NCBI GenBank assembly: GCA_021845905.1
Contig: JAJZVA010000001.1
Span: 124,001-188,000 of the forward strand
Direction of reading: 5' to 3'
DNA: 64,000 nt
Source of the DNA: Pseudomonadota bacterium
GTDB taxonomy: Bacteria > Pseudomonadota > Alphaproteobacteria > Micavibrionales > UBA2020
Under the pieces are notes generated by a model, which worked only from the letters and a program-made list of their open reading frames with translations, had not been told where the DNA came from and did not search any database. Of the stretch, positions 40,301-49,363 are shown piece after piece. How positions within the stretch are numbered: the first letter of the stretch is position 1; each line of letters opens with the position of its first letter. The position numbers and the translations under genes were made by a program.

Positions 40301-42043
40301 ACGGTCAATTACGCCCGCGACGCCTTCGGACGGATCTCCGGCGTCACGCTGGCGGCAGCGCAGGATCACGACCGCGACCATGACCGCGACGACTTCTGGC
40401 ATCACGACAAGCGCCGCGGCGCGCAGAGCCTGCAGCTGCTCTCCGGCGTCGGTTATGAACCCTTCGGCCCGGTTGACGGCTTCACCTGCGGCAACGGGAT
40501 CAAAGAAACCCTGACGTACGATCAGGACTACCGCCTGACCGGCATCCTCGCCAAAGGCGGCAGCACCATCCAGAACCTGACATATGCTTATGACGGCGTC
40601 TCCGACATCGCGTCGATCACCGACAACGCCGCGACAGGCGGCAAGAACCGGCGCGACCGCGACGGCGACAACGATGACAGGGACAACGGCTTCTCCTTAA
40701 GCCAGACCTTCACCTACGACGCGGACATGCGCCTGCTCACCGCCGCGGGCGCGTACGGCACGCAAACTTTCGCCTACGACGCCGACGGCAACAGGACAAG
40801 TTTCTCGGTCACGGGCGCAGGCCGCCCTGAATACCGCGACGGTCGCGACCATAGCGCACCGCTCGCCGGCGCTTACACCTACGACTCAGGCTCGAACCGC
40901 CTCCTCGGCGTCACCGGCGCGAAGAACGTGCAATACGGCTACACCGCGAACGGCGACCTGCAGCGCGAGAGCGACGGCTACGACGTCCGCCAGTTCGTCT
41001 ACGACGCCCGCAACCGCAACACGGCGATCGAAGCGGGCGGCGAAGGCGACGGCAGTGCGCGCTACGTCTACAACGCTCTCGGCGAGCGCGTGCGGAAATC
41101 CGGCGGCGGCCATGACGACTTCAGCGGCTTCGGCGGCAAGACCGACTTCATCTACGACGAACAAGGCCACCTGATCGCCGAAGCGAACGACGGCCGCGTG
41201 ACGAAGGAATACGTCTATCTCGGCAGCCTGCCCGTCGCGGAACTGGAGAACAATCAGGTCTATTACATCCACGATGACCACCTCGGCCAGCCGCAAACCA
41301 TCACCGACGCGAGCCAGCATGTGGTCTGGAGCCGCGCCGCCGATCCCTTCGGCAACACCACCGCCGTCAAGGGCGACCCCGATCTCACCAACCTCCGCTT
41401 CCCGGGCCAGTATCATGACGCCGAATCCGGCCTCGACTATAACATGTTCCGCTCTTACAACCCATCCATCGGACGCTACACGCAATCTGATCCCATCGGA
41501 CTATTGGGCGGCATTAATACCTATGCCTATGTCGTGGGGAATCCGGTTAACTTTGTTGACCCAAGTGGACTTGATACTCTGCAGATCGGTTTTGCTGGCG
41601 GGGGATCAATATTCGGTTTTGTTATTCCGCAAGGAGGATTCGGAATCACTATTGATACTCATGGCAATATAGGAACTTATACATACGGCGGACTTGGCGG
41701 TGGAATAGGCGCTGGCGGCAGCTTTGGAGGAAGCATACAATTCTCTAGTGCCCAAACAATCTATGATCTTCAAGGCTACTTCTATAATGCAGGTTTTCAT
41801 GGAGGCGCTGGCTATGGGGGATCGTTTGATGTCTTCAGCGGCAATAGTAATAATGGGCCAGTGATGGGCGGCGGGGTAACTCTTGGAGGCGGTGAAGGCG
41901 CATCTGGGACGCTTACAAAAACTTGGACACAAGTTTGCGGGGCGCAAGGTTGCACTCCTGCTATCCCCACTTCAGCACCTCAAACTCCTGCGCCTCAAAA
42001 ACCGAAGACAAATGAATGTCTCCCCAGCAGTCCAAATAGCTGA
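37358..42043 (+). CDS. RHS/YD-repeat protein with Gly-rich variable C-terminus
   Basis: N-terminal hydrophobic segment, GGEPFSIGIGNVFNQVTDYTTSGRNPLRFVRYYNS, many YD repeats, core DAESGLDYNMFRSYNPSIGRYTQSDPIGLLGGINTYAYVVGNPVNFVDPSGL. Confidence 0.95.
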   Translation: MGKILSRIPSFSRRLQRAGFIVFIAATTISSLFTKPAYAITTSSSTASQYILEQANIKTLPPARSTGVHHFVKAQAALGKFFYTLPGIQQPFEGWAAFDQNCNYLAPLSAQIITPPSHGTISFSTFYGTSLFGSCAGVYGNYDVASYIWTDQNSSPSTTDSFVLRWTNPENGQSFDSDWTVILLAPPIDTSKALGKQGGPCGCNGTAPGTSNPSNTGAVSGGEPFSIGIGNVFNQVTDYTTSGRNPLRFVRYYNSMSVPRYAMNLGSNWRDNYDRYLSVYTGAVTAYRADGQVLTFSQDANGNWTSDTDVDAKLTNLGTSWYLTDHNDTVETYQQTTSGSEALLQTIVSRDGYTRTLYYNGSNVLQRVADSYGRQLTFTYNQGLLSQVGTAGSLVLTYDYTSSGVTPGRNDQLASVTYNTTPATKQVYAYVNNYDLASITDENGNVFASWTYDSQNRATSSQHAGGADLTQIAYNDTDGSRTVTGPLGQQTVYTFQTLQGVPKVVKIERTASGTVPAGTETFTYDSNGYTASKTDWNGIETDYINDAHGDPTSITEAAGTPQTRTTTITYDATHVHLPDQIAAPGLTTTFTYDANGNPLTRTGTDTTGNGGTRTWAYTYDATGHMLTMTDPRGNKTVYTYNNDSVATVTNALAQTSKITSTNLSGLPLAMTDPNGVTTTFTYDVRNRLLSRTIDGAATTFTYDPAGNLTSITLPDGAMLDYTYDAAHRVTGVSSNAGDSIHYTLDANGDITQQQVEGGSTIAKTQSAVFDSLGRMLRQIGAYNETTSYTYDANGNNIGITDALNNTTAQSFDALNRLIKSVDPLSNATSTAYDAQDNLTSVTDPRNLSTTYTYDGFGDVLTETSPDTGTTSFTYDAMGNPVTQKDARGVETDRTFDALNRVTAETYPSSSGDNVTYTYDQGQYGIGRLTSFTDASGGTSYTYNARGDITGDTRTIGRNSYTTSYAYDLADRLAAITYPDGQTVNYARDAFGRISGVTLAAAQDHDRDHDRDDFWHHDKRRGAQSLQLLSGVGYEPFGPVDGFTCGNGIKETLTYDQDYRLTGILAKGGSTIQNLTYAYDGVSDIASITDNAATGGKNRRDRDGDNDDRDNGFSLSQTFTYDADMRLLTAAGAYGTQTFAYDADGNRTSFSVTGAGRPEYRDGRDHSAPLAGAYTYDSGSNRLLGVTGAKNVQYGYTANGDLQRESDGYDVRQFVYDARNRNTAIEAGGEGDGSARYVYNALGERVRKSGGGHDDFSGFGGKTDFIYDEQGHLIAEANDGRVTKEYVYLGSLPVAELENNQVYYIHDDHLGQPQTITDASQHVVWSRAADPFGNTTAVKGDPDLTNLRFPGQYHDAESGLDYNMFRSYNPSIGRYTQSDPIGLLGGINTYAYVVGNPVNFVDPSGLDTLQIGFAGGGSIFGFVIPQGGFGITIDTHGNIGTYTYGGLGGGIGAGGSFGGSIQFSSAQTIYDLQGYFYNAGFHGGAGYGGSFDVFSGNSNNGPVMGGGVTLGGGEGASGTLTKTWTQVCGAQGCTPAIPTSAPQTPAPQKPKTNECLPSSPNS

Positions 42044-42065
42044 CGGTAAATAAGGGGGGTCATTC

Positions 42066-42350
42066 TTGAATAATCTAAAAAAGTTTGTCGGCATCCCCGC
42101 AGGGATAATAGCTATAGCGACATGGTTTTATCAGGGCATGTTGGAGGATGCCTATTTTAATTATCCCAAAATTCCCAATAAAGTAGATGGCAGAATTGTG
42201 CCCTTTTATATCAAAGGCAGAACGGTCTATATAACCCACAGTCAGTATGAAGTTCTACATTATCTTTTCTGGACTACAATCATCTCGTTTGCGGTTGTTT
42301 TACTTGTGGTCGTAGTAAATAAAATATCTAAACCAAAAAAAGACGTTTAA
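42066..42350 (+). CDS. Small membrane protein, possible immunity partner of the RHS tip
   Basis: 94 aa, TTG start after GGGGGG; two hydrophobic segments; directly follows rhs. Confidence 0.45.
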   Translation: MNNLKKFVGIPAGIIAIATWFYQGMLEDAYFNYPKIPNKVDGRIVPFYIKGRTVYITHSQYEVLHYLFWTTIISFAVVLLVVVVNKISKPKKDV

Positions 42351-42648
42351 TTGCATCCTGTTCTGACCATCAAAATATCAAAACAGGAGTTCCGGGGACA
42401 CGTACCTAATTGAAATCAGGAGACGCAATACTTAATTGACGAACTGAACGAAGTGAAAAACAAAGGAGCGGCGTCATGAACGGGAACCGGCAGAGTGTCC
42501 GCGAATTTTCACGCGATGCGGGGGCCTGTCTTTCGTCGGAGAACAACAATCCCTGTTTTGAGGAGCAGCAAAGGCTGCTGAAGAACGCGCAATTCATCGA
42601 AAGCATGAGCGGGTCGAGCCCTGCCAGCGCGGCAAAGCCGATGATGTT

Positions 42649-43047
42649 GTGGCGGCGCTGGAGATGGCTATCAGGGAATACGGATGTCCAAAAACCATTC
42701 GCGTTGATAACGGCCCGGAGTTTATCTCAAAGGAACTTGATCTCTGGGCCTACATGCACGGCGTCACGCTCGACTTCTCGCGCCCCGGAAAACCTACCGA
42801 CAATGCCTTCATCGAAAGCTTCAACAGCCGCTTCCGGCAGGAGTGCCTGAACGCCAGCTGGTTTTTAAACCTGAATGATGCTAGAATAAAAATTGAGAGC
42901 TGGCGGTGCGAGTATAACACTGCCCGTCCTCATTCCGCGCTCGGCAATAAAACGCCCGCCGAATTTGCGGAAACCGCCTGCCCGGCTAGCCGGGCAGGCC
43001 AACAGAGGCTGGATTTTCTCTCAGCCGATGGTTCAACAAAGGGGTGA
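42649..43047 (+). pseudogene. IS3-family transposase OrfB remnant
   Basis: [52 protein letters not shown]...[10 protein letters not shown]; 5' part missing. Confidence 0.88.
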
Positions 43048-43395
43048 CCTTCAAACCACGGCATGACTCTACCATCTACTGGTACATAAGTTGGGAGGGG
43101 GTCAAGACAAACAACCTGTCAGTTTTTTTCTCGGCTTATATCTGGGTGGTTTTTTAGGTACGCTTATTTTTGGGTGGATATGTGTATACTTTTATTTGTC
43201 TATTTTTGGCGTGGTGCCGGGCCCTTAATAGATTTAGCTGAAATTAGAAATCCCCTCCCGAATACCAAGTAGGCTGACCTCTAATAAAATATCCTTGCTC
43301 TACATCCCCTGCTACGCCAAAATTATGGCACGCTGCGCGATGCGCTCGAAGCGACCGGTCTTGAAAAGGTCAGCGTCCGGCACAGGCCGCGTCTC

Positions 43396-43830
43396 TTGAG
43401 CGACAACGGCCCTTGCTACGTCTCGTCAGAACTCAAGGACTGGCTGAAGGACAACAACGTTCCGCACACGCGCGGCAAGCCTTATCATCCGCAGACGCAA
43501 GGCAAGATCGAGCGCTGGCACCGCACGCTCAAAAACCGCATCCTGCTCGAAAACCACTACTTGCCGGGTGACCTTGAACGGCAGCTCCGGGACTTCGTCA
43601 ACCACTACAACACAAGGAGGTACCATGAAAGCCTGAACAACCTCACGCCTGAGTGCGTCTTCACGGGACGGAACATCGCCGTCCTCAAAAAACGCAATCA
43701 GATCAAACGTGAACGCACCTTGGAGGGGCTGAAGGCGAAGCAGGGACAAGGAACGCCTCCTTGCGCTGCACCGGAACGCGTAGCGGCTGTTGCAATCTAT
43801 GCAGATTTCCATGAAAATTTGAGGGAATGC
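43396..43830 (+). pseudogene. DDE integrase-core transposase remnant (second IS)
   Basis: LLSDNGPCYVSSELKDWLKDNNVPHTRGKPYHPQTQGKIERWHRTLKNRILLENHYLPGDLERQLRDFVNHYNTRRYHESLNNLTP; truncated at 5' end; exact 3' limit uncertain. Confidence 0.85.
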
Positions 43831-43866
43831 AGAGAGGCCAGACCTTTTTATAAGTCTGGCCTCTCT
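43831..43866. terminator. Strong 13-bp stem hairpin at the 3' end of the autotransporter gene
   Basis: AGAGAGGCCAGAC / GTCTGGCCTCTCT perfect inverted repeat. Confidence 0.7.
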
Positions 43867-43905
43867 GGGAGTTTATTTATTCAGCTTTTTCCAAGTATTC
43901 CGGCC

Positions 43906-46900
43906 TTAGAAATGAAGCGTCGCACGCAGTTCTCCGGTGTGCGATGTATAGTCAGACTTGTACTGGAAGTCGTAATTCGCCGAAAAATCCCAGTTTGAAA
44001 CTGTCGCATAAACGACATTCGCACCAAGATCAAAGGTGTTGCGCGCAGGCGATGCGCCTGTCGTGGTAAAGAGCGTATTCGCCGGATCGCCCGTGAAGCT
44101 CGACGACGTCTGTACCTTATCGTCGATCGCACTATAGGTATAGCCCGCATGCACGCCCGGTTTCACGATATCGCCCTGATCGTCGGCTTTGATCTTCCAG
44201 CGCGCGTTGACGCCAAGCCCCAGATCCAGAACGTTCTGGTCGTTGCCCTTGACGGTCAGGTCGGAAGCGCCGGCGCCCGTTTCCGTGTAACCCGCCGTTT
44301 TCAGGTAGGTATAGTTAACGGAAGCGAGCGGCGTCAGCGTCATGCCACCCGACATGGCGTAGTTACGTCCCAAAGCGGCTCTGGCCGTGTACTGGTCGCT
44401 ATGGGTCTTCCCGACGGCAGTGTCACCGGCGAGGTCGGCATTGTGGCGGTCGCTGGTGAGCGTATTATAGGCGTAGCCCAACTGACCGTTGACGAAAGTA
44501 TTCTCCGGCATCTTGTATGTGCCGTAGAAGTTTCCGCCATAATTGTCCATGGTCGTCCTGGTCGTGTTCGCATTATGCGAATCGATCCACGACTGGCCAT
44601 AATTGAGGGCGAAACCGACGACGCTGCCGCCTGGCAGGTTCTGAGTGTCGATACCGACAGCGCCACCCGCCGTATTGCTGCTGAAACCGTCGACGCTGCT
44701 GCGCGTATCCTGATGCGCGTGCTGGCCATAGCCTTCAAACCATGTGTTGAGGCCCTGTGACGAATAGCCCGCCGCAACACCGCTGGTCGTATCGCCGGTG
44801 CGCAACGCCGCCAGACGGGTATCGATAATTCCCCCCGTCTCGTCGCCGACAGCCAAAGCGGCCTGCTCGGCGCCGCCATCAACCGTCGGCTGCAAGGACT
44901 GGAGGCTGGTGTGCAGGGCCGCAGTCGAGCCGCCGGAAGCGAGCAAGTTCTCGGCGGTGGCGAGGTTGCCCGTCGCGGTGGCCTTGATCGCGTCCAGAAC
45001 CGAACCGACGGCGAGGTCGTTGCTCGTCAAAGCCGATCCCAGCGACGAGGTGATCGCCTCGCGCGTCGCGTCGACTTCGAGCTGATGGCCCGAAACGACT
45101 TCCTGATACTGCATGAGGCCGACGGTGGATGCCGTCGTCGTCACTGTCTGGCCGTTGACCTTCAGCGTGGTGCCGAGGACGTTGGAAGCGTCGGTGCCGG
45201 ACACAAGTACGTAGTTATGCGTCGCACTGACGTTGTTCGTGAAGTTGACGGTCGAGCCGGTGGCCAGGGTGACAAGGTTCGCGCCCGCGGCCACGTTCCC
45301 GTATACAGTGGAGCTGTAAGACGTGGCGTTCAGGGTCTGGCCCGCACCGAGAGTGAAGGTTCCGCCATCCGTCAGGGTGTTGATCCCGAGATTGGTGGTG
45401 TCGGCGGCGGCCACGTTGCCGGACGTCGTCACGGTGATCGCCGTGCCAGCCGTCGGATTGTTCAGGGTCAGTGCTTTCAGGACGCCCGTGTTGCCGATCG
45501 TAGAGACCGAGGCGCTCGTCGCGTCGAGCGTGGCCGTGCCGACCCCAGAGCCGACCGCGCCGCCCGTGCCGTTGAGGGAGCCGGTGAAGGCACCGTCAAA
45601 CGTCGTCGAACCCGTCGCGGCCGCGCCGAAGACGAGGGCGCCGTTCGCCGTGCTTTCGAAGGTCGCCGCGTCTGCGCCGGTCACGTTGATCGTCGTCGCA
45701 GCGACGGCGTTGACGAACTTCGTTGCCACCGTCGAGCTAGCATTGACGGTCTTCAGCGAAGTTGTGCCGATCGCGCCGGTAATGGTTTGCGTGCCGGTGC
45801 CGTCCAGCGTCAGCGTGCCATTGCCGGCAGCGCCGCCGATGACGCCGCCGGTGAAGGTCGCCGCCGCGCCCTTGACATCGAGGGTGGCGTTTCCTGCCGC
45901 GCCGTCCGTCAGGTTGGTCGCGCCGGTGACCGTGTTGGTCGCGCCGTCGAGAGTCAGGGTCGCGTTCGCGCCCGCCGTCGCCGCGGCCGTAACGTTCAGA
46001 CTGCCCGCATCCGTGAAGGCGCCGGTGACCGTCGCGGATTCAGCCTGTGCGGTCGTTGCGCCTGCACTCGATACGCTCATGCCGGACGTGCCGGCCGACA
46101 AAGTGCTGCCGAAGGCCATGCTGCCGGCATTGGCCGCGTCCGTAGTGCCGCTAATGGCGACCGACCCCGCGTAGACCGCGCCGGAAACCGACGAGGCCGT
46201 GCCTTCCACGCCGGCTTTAAAAACCTTAGCCTCATCCGTTGACGAGCCGATCGTGCCGGTGATCGTCGAGGCGCCGTTCAGCGTGACCGTGCCTTGATTG
46301 GTTGTTGCCGTGGTGATGTTGCCTGTCAGGTTCGCACCCGCGCCGAGAGTAAGGGTGCCGTCATTCGTGCCGAAGGCGACGGTGCCGACGTTGTTCGTGC
46401 CCACGCCGTTCAGGGCGACGGCGTTCGTGCCGGTGAAATCCAGAGCCGTCGCGTTGACAAGGCCGCTGATGGAGGCGTTGCCGCCCGCCCCCGCGTTGAT
46501 CAGTTTCAGCAGTTTCGATGTCGTGCCGACCGTGCCGGTGACGGCGCCCGTGCCGTCAAACGTCAGGGTGCCGGTGTTGGTGGTCGCGGTGGTGATTGTG
46601 CTGGCCAGCGTGCCACCCGCGCCGATGTGGAGCGTGCCGTCTCCGTTGAAGGTCGTGTTGGTGACCGTGTCGGTGCCGGCGTCGTTCAGCGCGAGGGAGC
46701 CCGTGCTGGTGATGCTGAGGGTGGTCGCATTGACCGCGCCCGCGATGGAAGACGTCGTGCCGCTCGCGCCCGCGTCGACTTCATGCAGGAGAGTCCCCAC
46801 CGCGCCCCAAGCGCCCGCGCCCGTGATGGCATTGGACCCCTTCAAAATCACCGTGCCTTCGTCGGTCGCATTGGCAGCAATGCCCGCCGTCAACGTATCG

Positions 46901-47589
46901 GTCGTGTTGGCAGTGCCGAAAATCAGCTCGGCCTTGCCGCCCGTGCCGCCCGCGACGTCCTTCAGCGTGACGGCGCCGGTCAGCGTGTTGCTGGCATTGT
47001 TCAGGGTCAGGGTGGCGTCGGAGCCCGCGGCCGTGCCGGCCGTGATCGCCGTCGCGCCTGTGACCGCAGCCGCGCCAGTGACCGTCAGGTTGGTCGCGGC
47101 GGTCGAGGTCGTGCCAACGTTGTCGATGGTCAGCGCGCCGCCCAACGTCAGCGCGCCGGAGTCGGTCACGTTGACGGCCTTGTTCGCCGTGTTATTGTTG
47201 GTGATTGTCATCGCGTTGGCGCCAGTTCCCGAGTTCGTCACGGAGCCGATAGTGACGGAAAGAGGGTTGGTCGTCCCCGCGGCAGCCTGCGTAATGTTGA
47301 TCGCGCCCGCGCCCGCGACGCTGTTATCAATCGTGCCGAGAGAGAACGTATCCTTGTTCGCGCTTCCATCGTTCGCCGTCTGGTCATTGGTGACCGTCAG
47401 GGCAAACGTGGCAAGGTTGACGTTGTCGCCCTTCCCGGTGCCTACCGCAGGCAGACCGTTGGCGTTATAGCCCCATGTGCCGTTCGCGGTCAGCGTATCT
47501 GTCGCCGCCTGTGCTTGCGTTGAGAAAGCGGCGACCGCGACGAGAGCCGTCGTGGCGAGAAGAACTTTTCTAAGGCGAACGATGGGCAT
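43906..47589 (-). CDS. Type V autotransporter adhesin (repetitive passenger, C-terminal beta-barrel)
   Basis: Signal peptide, repetitive GTGA/TLT-rich passenger, barrel ending SHTGELRATLHF. Confidence 0.92.
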   Translation of the reverse strand: MPIVRLRKVLLATTALVAVAAFSTQAQAATDTLTANGTWGYNANGLPAVGTGKGDNVNLATFALTVTNDQTANDGSANKDTFSLGTIDNSVAGAGAINITQAAAGTTNPLSVTIGSVTNSGTGANAMTITNNNTANKAVNVTDSGALTLGGALTIDNVGTTSTAATNLTVTGAAAVTGATAITAGTAAGSDATLTLNNASNTLTGAVTLKDVAGGTGGKAELIFGTANTTDTLTAGIAANATDEGTVILKGSNAITGAGAWGAVGTLLHEVDAGASGTTSSIAGAVNATTLSITSTGSLALNDAGTDTVTNTTFNGDGTLHIGAGGTLASTITTATTNTGTLTFDGTGAVTGTVGTTSKLLKLINAGAGGNASISGLVNATALDFTGTNAVALNGVGTNNVGTVAFGTNDGTLTLGAGANLTGNITTATTNQGTVTLNGASTITGTIGSSTDEAKVFKAGVEGTASSVSGAVYAGSVAISGTTDAANAGSMAFGSTLSAGTSGMSVSSAGATTAQAESATVTGAFTDAGSLNVTAAATAGANATLTLDGATNTVTGATNLTDGAAGNATLDVKGAAATFTGGVIGGAAGNGTLTLDGTGTQTITGAIGTTSLKTVNASSTVATKFVNAVAATTINVTGADAATFESTANGALVFGAAATGSTTFDGAFTGSLNGTGGAVGSGVGTATLDATSASVSTIGNTGVLKALTLNNPTAGTAITVTTSGNVAAADTTNLGINTLTDGGTFTLGAGQTLNATSYSSTVYGNVAAGANLVTLATGSTVNFTNNVSATHNYVLVSGTDASNVLGTTLKVNGQTVTTTASTVGLMQYQEVVSGHQLEVDATREAITSSLGSALTSNDLAVGSVLDAIKATATGNLATAENLLASGGSTAALHTSLQSLQPTVDGGAEQAALAVGDETGGIIDTRLAALRTGDTTSGVAAGYSSQGLNTWFEGYGQHAHQDTRSSVDGFSSNTAGGAVGIDTQNLPGGSVVGFALNYGQSWIDSHNANTTRTTMDNYGGNFYGTYKMPENTFVNGQLGYAYNTLTSDRHNADLAGDTAVGKTHSDQYTARAALGRNYAMSGGMTLTPLASVNYTYLKTAGYTETGAGASDLTVKGNDQNVLDLGLGVNARWKIKADDQGDIVKPGVHAGYTYSAIDDKVQTSSSFTGDPANTLFTTTGASPARNTFDLGANVVYATVSNWDFSANYDFQYKSDYTSHTGELRATLHF

Positions 47590-47806
47590 GATTGACGATC
47601 CTTATGTTTGTCAGTTGATTTAAAAATTGAATTTCAGTCTGGCAGGATATGGGGCATGCGGACTAAAGTAGTCCGTGCAATATATGTAGCAGGATTAAGT
47701 GCTTTCACCAACCCCTGATGGGGATGATTCAATGAGTTTTATTAGCGCTGTGACATATTACTGCTACTTCCTTTTTGTTTTATGAAAGCGTTTAATAACA
47801 AATTAA

Positions 47807-48667
47807 TTATGGCACACTGTTGCAGAAAACCGGAATTCTCAATAAAGACGGCCACTTTCGAGCCCAGCCTTTTTCATGGCTATTCCCCACGACAACCGTT
47901 TCATGCATACAAAAATATGTTCCGGAAGCGCGTTTCCAGCCATCAAAGACGTCTTGTGGCACAACGGAATCTTTTCCACCGATAAAATGCCGCTGCGGAA
48001 TTCCCGCTATTTCAGAAGCGACACTGGTAGGATCTATGGAATCTTTCAATGGACTGACATTATGGATAGCGACGAAAGCGGCATAATCCGTGTTCCCCAC
48101 AACCGTACGAATGGACAAGACATCATGCCGCCGCGCTGCAACCAGCATCGCGATCGCCGCGCCGCCGGAATAGCCGACCAGATTGAAGCCCGTCACATTA
48201 TAATCTTTTCTGATGCCGTCTAGCGCCTGATTGTAGGCCGCGATAACTTCCGGCGCGGTGACTCCGCTCGTCCAGTAAATATCAAGACAAGGGCCAGACT
48301 CGTTCCAGCCCGTATATTGGCACGGACGCGCCATGTAAATTACGTTGGGCGCCGGATCTTCCGCCGCAAGACGCAATGCCACCGGGTCCGGCGGCGTCGG
48401 GTTAGGGGATTTCGTATACTTTCCGAGCCACGCCAGCCCGTCTCCTTCGATATACAAGTCAACGGGCGCAGACGATTTTTCAATACGTTGCCACGTCGTC
48501 AGATTGAAAATGCCCGCATGGACGACACGCTCGTGCATCCCCGCGCTTGCGGCAATACGTGCTGCCGTTTCGTGTCGGACAGACAGGGAAGACACAGTCG
48601 CGCAGCCTCCCAGCACGGTCAGTGCCAAAAACCCTGAAAACAAGCTGCTTTTAGAATTTACCTGCAA
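47807..48667 (-). CDS. Alpha/beta-hydrolase-like lipoprotein
   Basis: LTVLGGC lipobox; NLVGYSGGAA nucleophile elbow; similar to 55202-56092. Confidence 0.8.
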   Translation of the reverse strand: MQVNSKSSLFSGFLALTVLGGCATVSSLSVRHETAARIAASAGMHERVVHAGIFNLTTWQRIEKSSAPVDLYIEGDGLAWLGKYTKSPNPTPPDPVALRLAAEDPAPNVIYMARPCQYTGWNESGPCLDIYWTSGVTAPEVIAAYNQALDGIRKDYNVTGFNLVGYSGGAAIAMLVAARRHDVLSIRTVVGNTDYAAFVAIHNVSPLKDSIDPTSVASEIAGIPQRHFIGGKDSVVPQDVFDGWKRASGTYFCMHETVVVGNSHEKGWARKWPSLLRIPVFCNSVP

Positions 48668-49103
48668 TAGATGACAACTCCTTTAATGTCACCATTACTG
48701 ACCTAACTTCTATTGAACTCCGTCAGACGGCGGGTTTGACTAAGGTTGTATAATCACTTATTCAATCTCTATCACGCTCAGCTCCAGATAAATATTTCTG
48801 AATGGTTTCTTGAGCCTGTTCATCCAGTGTAGGAATTTCTCTCGGATAGAAATAGCCTCCGATTAATTTACCTTAACTATTTCAAGGAGTGAAGCATATA
48901 TCATTCATCAGCGCGCCCAACGCTTGGCCTGTTTCAAAAAGCAGGAGGGGTTTCCTCGTCATTAACTTCCCAAGATAAAAGTTTATAAATGCTGCCTTTT
49001 TTAATTGACGGGAATCAGAGAATGGGTATAAAAGCGAATCATATACGTTTAACAACTTGGAGGATCAAGACAGTGCCCGACGGTGATAGTAGTCATTTGC
49101 GTG

Positions 49104-49181
49104 AGTGTGAAAGACACACTTTCGTTCTCCGGCAAGTCTGATCTGTTAAGACTCTGCCAGACCGGAAGTCGAGTGGCAGAG
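49104..49181 (+). promoter_or_regulatory. Candidate structured leader upstream of NRAMP gene
   Basis: Hairpins AGTGTG-AAAGA-CACACT (49104-49120) and CTCTGCCA...TGGCAGAG (49152-49181). Confidence 0.4.
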
Positions 49182-49363
49182 GCTTTAATACAAAGTTTTC
49201 TTTCCAGCTTTTCACACCAAATCAACGCTTTATATCTGCTTTAATTAATCGGCGCTTCGACTGCCGCATATGCCGACTGCCGTATATACTGCATTCAAAG
49301 TACCCCTTATTGTCCTAAAGGCCCTGTTTCTGACTTGCAACAAGCAAAGGAAGAAGGTGAGCC

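Noticed and set aside
44911-47523. Long plus-strand ORFs (443, 283, 409, 390 aa) opposite the autotransporter
   Set aside because: Shadow ORFs from repetitive Ala/Thr/Gly codons; the minus strand has signal peptide and beta-barrel
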